The position numbers and the translations under genes were made by a program. A DNA stretch of 64,000 nt. Origin: a bacterium UBP14_UBA6098. Its GTDB lineage: Bacteria; UBP14; UBA6098. The notes beneath the pieces were generated by a model that saw only the letters and a program-made list of their open reading frames with translations, was not told the origin of the DNA and made no database searches. The DNA lies in the NCBI GenBank assembly GCA_002428525.1, contig DIWU01000011.1, positions 92,679 through 156,678 of the forward strand, given 5' to 3'. This document shows positions 60,914 through 64,000 of the stretch, one piece after another (within the stretch, counting starts at the first letter, position 1; each line of letters begins with the position of its first letter).

Positions 60914-62248
60914 ATGAAAAAATGCACGTCTATTCTAACACTTTGTGCGATTATAATAATTACACTTAGTTTATCCTGCACGATGAGTCCTGAAAAAGCA
61001 AAAGAAAAAATCCAAAAAATGGGAATGGATTATAATGAACAGACTTTTTTAAATGAAGTTCATAATAAGAATTTAGAGGTAGTAAAACTGTTTTTGGTTT
61101 CTGGGATGAATCCTGATTTAAAAGATTCTGCTTTAGGAACCCCTCTATTTTGGGCAACAAAAGAAAACGACACAGCTATGGTCAAGCTTTTATTGGACTA
61201 TGGTGCACAGATCGACTTTAGAAGTACAGAGTTTAACGCAACACCTTTAATGTGTGCGATTGTTTTTAAGAGCTTTGAAGTTGCGAATTTATTAATAGAA
61301 AAAGGCGCTGATATTAAAGCTGTTGATAATAATCAAACAACTGTATTGGGATATTCCTTGTTAACTTGCGATACCATTTTAATAAATAGAATACTAAACT
61401 TGGGCGTTGATATTAATTCAACTTCTGGAAAAGAGCCCATTATTGCTGCTGCAGTTAGAACTTATAATCCGGATGTTGTAAAATTAATCTTAGAACGCGG
61501 TGCCAACCCAAATGCAAAAACAGAAAGCGGTGTATCTCCTTTGTTTATAGCTACTGTTGATACTATGTGCGATGTTGAAATATTGAAATTATTAATTGAA
61601 GCTGGTGCTGACGTAAATGACAGCATGATGGTGGAAAATTACGTTGTAGATTTGTTATTCACGGCGGCTTATAATGGCATGAGCCCCGAGAAAGGTTATG
61701 TTTTAGTTAAAAATGGTGCAAAAGCAATTAAAAGAGGGATAGTTAGAAAAAAAGTTATTAATAATATTTTAGCTTACAAATTTAATGAAAAAGACATGAT
61801 GATACTTCCTTGTGAAATTCACGCATCTCAGAAAGAACCTTATATTCGTTTTATATTTGAAAGCTATATAGAAGAAGGCGTTTCTATAGCCTGCACGAAT
61901 GATATGTTTTTATTGAAAGAAGCAAGGATATCGCTAAATGCAAATGATTATGAAAAACTTATAGATAAAATAGAATTAATGAGTTTAATAGTCTTTGGGA
62001 AAGAAGATACACCCCAAATTAAGGATTGGTTAAGCAGCGTTTTAAAGAGTTTTAATGATTCTAAAAATGCAATCTATAGTGATAGTAAAAAGGTTAACAT
62101 ATTTAATTCAAATACAATCGACGATTTCAATAATAAATATGAAAATGTTTTAGATTCAGATGACTATTCAATACAGTGCTATCCGAATTGTTTGCAATCC
62201 GACAAAAATAATCTTCTAACGAGTATAGACATTATAAGGAAAAACTAA
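60914..62248 (+). CDS. Ankyrin-repeat lipoprotein
   Basis: 444 residues, ATG preceded by AGGAGG. Signal peptide with lipobox LSLSC (Cys about residue 22), so membrane-anchored. About six ankyrin repeats (about 40-265): NLEVVKLFLVSGMNPDLKDS, GTPLFWATKENDTAMVKLLL, NATPLMCAIV..FEVANLLIEKGADIKAVDN, VVKLILERGANPNAKTESG, ILKLLIEAGADVN. The C-terminal ~180 residues are unknown. Base use is strikingly AT-rich compared with the rest of the window, which strongly suggests recent acquisition. Ankyrin lipoproteins often mediate protein contacts in the envelope or host-facing interactions; no more can be said. Confidence 0.85.
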   Translation: MKKCTSILTLCAIIIITLSLSCTMSPEKAKEKIQKMGMDYNEQTFLNEVHNKNLEVVKLFLVSGMNPDLKDSALGTPLFWATKENDTAMVKLLLDYGAQIDFRSTEFNATPLMCAIVFKSFEVANLLIEKGADIKAVDNNQTTVLGYSLLTCDTILINRILNLGVDINSTSGKEPIIAAAVRTYNPDVVKLILERGANPNAKTESGVSPLFIATVDTMCDVEILKLLIEAGADVNDSMMVENYVVDLLFTAAYNGMSPEKGYVLVKNGAKAIKRGIVRKKVINNILAYKFNEKDMMILPCEIHASQKEPYIRFIFESYIEEGVSIACTNDMFLLKEARISLNANDYEKLIDKIELMSLIVFGKEDTPQIKDWLSSVLKSFNDSKNAIYSDSKKVNIFNSNTIDDFNNKYENVLDSDDYSIQCYPNCLQSDKNNLLTSIDIIRKN

Positions 62249-62476
62249 TGGTATAATCAACGTTCATTTAACTACACTAAAATAATCTTCGCCCTGTGGA
62301 GTTAATATAAATATTTGTCGGGATTAACGGAATTCAACCCTAACCCAAAAAATAACCGGCCGAACGCCGGAAGTTGTTGTTCTTTAACAAGATAAATCAC
62401 AAATTCGTTTGTTCGTCGGTCTGAATGATCTTGCGGTTTTCTTTGGTTTTTGCCCAAAAAAGGGCAAATATATATC
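62249..62476. other. Intergenic AT-rich stretch
   Basis: About 230 bases after the ankyrin gene. Two small inverted repeats occur: CCGGC/GCCGG near 62357-62371 and TTTGCCC/GGGCAAA at 62449-62468. Neither has a T-run typical of a terminator. Nothing else recognised. Confidence 0.4.
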
Positions 62477-62680
62477 AAACGACAGGCGCGTCAATATAAT
62501 CGACGCTTACCTGATAGTAAACGACGCTTGCGTCAATATAATCGACCGCCGCATATCAATAAACGACCGCCGCGTCAAGTTAATCGACGGCCGCATGATA
62601 GTAAACGACCGCCGCGTCAACATAAACGACGGACGCAATGGCGCAAACGACACTCGATTACATCACTGCGAGTGTCGTTT
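62477..62680. repeat. 21-bp degenerate tandem repeat array closed by an inverted copy
   Basis: Nine consecutive 21-base units (62477-62665) of form AAACGACNGCNGCGTCAATAT alternating with AATCGACGNCCGCATGATAGT, so a 42-base higher-order period. The final unit's first 12 bases (AAACGACACTCG, 62645-62656) are mirrored by CGAGTGTCGTTT at 62669-62680, giving a 12-bp hairpin that closes the array. Because 21 is a multiple of three, one frame reads as heptapeptides like INDRRVN, but that ORF (62409-62744, TTG start, no ribosome-binding site) is doubtful. No unique spacers, so not CRISPR. Confidence 0.88.
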
Positions 62681-62802
62681 ATGCATAATTTTGACCGCGC
62701 GAGGATCTTCCCCCGCAAAATTTACTCAGTTCCGCGGCGGATAGCCTTTTCAGGCCGAAGAATGTTTCATTTCATTAAGATTCTCTTTCAAAGGAGGGCA
62801 TT

Positions 62803-63810
62803 TTGCCATATAATAATAATAGCTTTACCGAGGATACCGACGCACAGCACTCTGAACGGGCGCATACGCTGGCGAACGGTATCGGCGATCACGGCACGGA
62901 TTTGCTTTACACGCCTGCCGAGATCACCGAGATGCAGGGTTATGCCGACGAATTCGACGCGGCATATAGCGTGCAGGTCGAGGAGAACGCCGATGTCGAT
63001 GCGAAGAATGTCGAGCTTAGCGCCAAGTTCGAGGAGTTGAAGTCGCAGTATGTTTCTTGTCAGGACTACATCCGCGGCGAGATGGTCTTGGCGAGCGGCC
63101 ACGACAAGGAGTATCTCAACGAGCGTTTCGACATTTACGGCGAGCTTCCGCGCACGCGGCAGGGCGTTCAGATCATGGTTCGCGCGATGCTCACCGGCTA
63201 CGACTCGATCGGAGTCGAGCTTCCGAGCGTCACGCTTCCGGCGGTGCTTTTCGAGGCGCTTCGCACGCTTTCGGGCGAATACACGAACATCGCCGAAGAC
63301 GAGATCCGCGACGAGGAGGCCGAGAAAAAGGCGGCGACGGTTCTGAAAAACGAGGTTCGTCGGCGCGGCGAGAAGATGTTCAGCCGACTCCGCCACCGCG
63401 CGATCTCGCTCTGGGGCGACGACGACCCGCGGATGCTGGAGATCGGCCTCGTTCCGAAGTCGCAGATTTGGACGCCGGGGCAACCGGAGCCGGGCGAGCC
63501 GGAGCCGGGGGTCGAGGGGGTGCCGTGGCCCGGCCCGATGGCGGGGTTCGAGGTGAATTTGATCGCACTGCCCCTGACGACGGAAATTATCTTCACGAGG
63601 ATTTTCGACTGCCCGAAGTGCGTTTTGGAGCGCGAGCTCGAGGGGACCGGGGCTTGGGCATTCATCACGGAATACGATCTCGAAGAGGAAGAAATCTTGC
63701 CTTTCCGCGACAATGTGCCCCATCCGGGGAAGTGGCACTACCGCGCGACGCCGTTCAACGCGGTCGGAGAAGTGGGGGTGGTGAGCGAGGGGACGATTGA
63801 GGTAGTGTGA
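62803..63810 (+). CDS. Hypothetical protein with C-terminal fibronectin-like region
   Basis: 335 residues from TTG 62803, chosen because AAGGAGGG ends four to five bases upstream. There is no signal peptide. Residues 30-210 are largely helical and charged (coiled-coil-like; TPAEITEMQGYADEFDAAYSV, DEEAEKKAATVLKNEVRRRG). A Pro/Gly/Glu linker (about 225-245, PGQPEPGEPEPG) leads to a C-terminal beta domain with WAFITEYDLEEEEI and WHYRATPFNAVGEVG, resembling a fibronectin-type module. High GC, unlike the ankyrin gene. Family not recognised; it may be a surface or filament-related protein. Confidence 0.75.
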   Translation: MPYNNNSFTEDTDAQHSERAHTLANGIGDHGTDLLYTPAEITEMQGYADEFDAAYSVQVEENADVDAKNVELSAKFEELKSQYVSCQDYIRGEMVLASGHDKEYLNERFDIYGELPRTRQGVQIMVRAMLTGYDSIGVELPSVTLPAVLFEALRTLSGEYTNIAEDEIRDEEAEKKAATVLKNEVRRRGEKMFSRLRHRAISLWGDDDPRMLEIGLVPKSQIWTPGQPEPGEPEPGVEGVPWPGPMAGFEVNLIALPLTTEIIFTRIFDCPKCVLERELEGTGAWAFITEYDLEEEEILPFRDNVPHPGKWHYRATPFNAVGEVGVVSEGTIEVV

Positions 63811-63820
63811 AGAAGGTGAA

Positions 63821-63845
63821 GGGTAAAGGGTAAAGGGTAAAGGGT
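63821..63845. repeat. 7-bp tandem repeat (GGGTAAA)
   Basis: Three perfect copies (63821-63841) plus a partial fourth, beginning ten bases after the last CDS stop. Confidence 0.8.
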
Positions 63846-63856
63846 GTTACGAGAGG

Positions 63857-63939
63857 GGCGGCTTGGAGGCCGCCGGGGAGAATCCCCCTTGCCCCCCTTG
63901 AGAAGGGGGGGATAGGGAAGTCCCCCTTGTGAAAGGGGG
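63857..63939. repeat. C/G-run foldback repeats
   Basis: Successive hairpins: GGCGGC/GCCGCC (63857-63874), CCCCCCTT/AAGGGGGG (63892-63910) and CCCCCTT/AAGGGGG (63922-63939), joined by GGGGATTTAGGGGGATT-type sequence. From memory this resembles widespread miniature repeats in bacterial genomes. Confidence 0.75.
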
Positions 63940-63961
63940 ATTTAGGGGGATTGATTCGTAG

Positions 63962-63986
63962 GGGCGTATTGAATACGCCCTTTTTT
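63962..63986 (+). terminator. REP-like hairpin followed by T-run
   Basis: GGGCGTATT / AATACGCCC (9-bp arms, one-base centre) then six T. Same sequence family as the hairpin inside 60762-60816. It could terminate transcription of the 62803 gene. Confidence 0.6.
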
Positions 63987-64000
63987 AATGCCGGGGCTTC

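Noticed and set aside
62477..62680. CRISPR array
   Set aside because: Units are contiguous and degenerate, with no unique spacers and no cas genes.
62409..62744. Protein-coding gene over the 21-bp repeats
   Set aside because: The open frame is explained by a repeat length divisible by three; TTG start without a ribosome-binding site. Kept only as a possibility in the repeat entry.
1..64000. tRNA, rRNA or insertion-sequence transposase genes
   Set aside because: No T-loop patterns with acceptor stems, rRNA stretches or transposase motifs were noticed on either strand; a covariance search would be decisive.

Overview
The window looks like a chromosome piece from an uncultivated Gram-negative bacterium of the Fibrobacteres-Chlorobi-Bacteroidetes (FCB) side of the tree, perhaps a WOR-3/TA06/Cloacimonadota-type candidate phylum. 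That placement is inference. It rests on several large secreted proteins ending in Por-type (type IX) sorting domains (PNPFN...GVYF), a DUF2723/GT117 membrane glycosyltransferase, paired ExbD proteins with TonB, PKD-like and gliding-type repeats, and DUF5683/DUF4476/DUF4416 proteins. Promoters resemble the -35 TTGAC(A/T) / N16-17 / -10 TAtaaT type, Shine-Dalgarno sequences are common, and TTG starts are frequent.

Layout. 1-7.1 kb: the 3' part of a giant repeat-rich surface protein, overlapping rsmD. 7.1-10.6 kb: a cloverleaf-like intergenic element, then a CDP-alcohol phosphatidyltransferase, inositol-3-phosphate synthase and a MATE exporter (probable inositol-lipid synthesis). 10.7-15.1 kb (minus): a sortable carboxypeptidase-regulatory-repeat protein, an EamA transporter and a TolB-propeller/LytR_C protein. 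24.5-15.3 kb (minus): a tightly packed row ribE-ribBA-ribH-nusB-phosphoesterase-DUF2723 glycosyltransferase-GT4-ruvX-mltG. 24.7-26.8 kb: a secreted PHP-type hydrolase, followed by a second cloverleaf-like element. 32.7-27.0 kb (minus): a TolC/adaptor/MacB-type ABC export operon with a palindromic operator at its promoter. 35.0-32.9 kb (minus): exbB-exbD-exbD-tonB. 37.9-35.2 kb (minus): a histidine kinase and an HD-GYP response regulator. 51.4-38.2 kb (minus): six large secreted or cell-surface proteins. 51.7-54.7 kb: an FG-GAP surface protein coupled to a QueG-like Fe-S protein and DUF4416. 57.4-54.7 kb (minus): DUF5683, a DUF4476-like protein and guaA.

From 57.5 kb to the right edge the character changes to an accessory region. 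It holds a family of short promoter-plus-small-ORF cassettes whose translated starts share a PKY motif at residues 6-8 (one copy MKY), a frameshifted RelE-like toxin with its Phd-like antitoxin, an ORF6N protein between 150-bp direct repeats, a restriction-modification gene remnant, an AT-rich ankyrin lipoprotein (probable acquisition), a 21-bp tandem-repeat array closed by an inverted copy, and foldback repeats. The small-ORF cassettes and the two four-way-junction elements are the best candidates for something undescribed.
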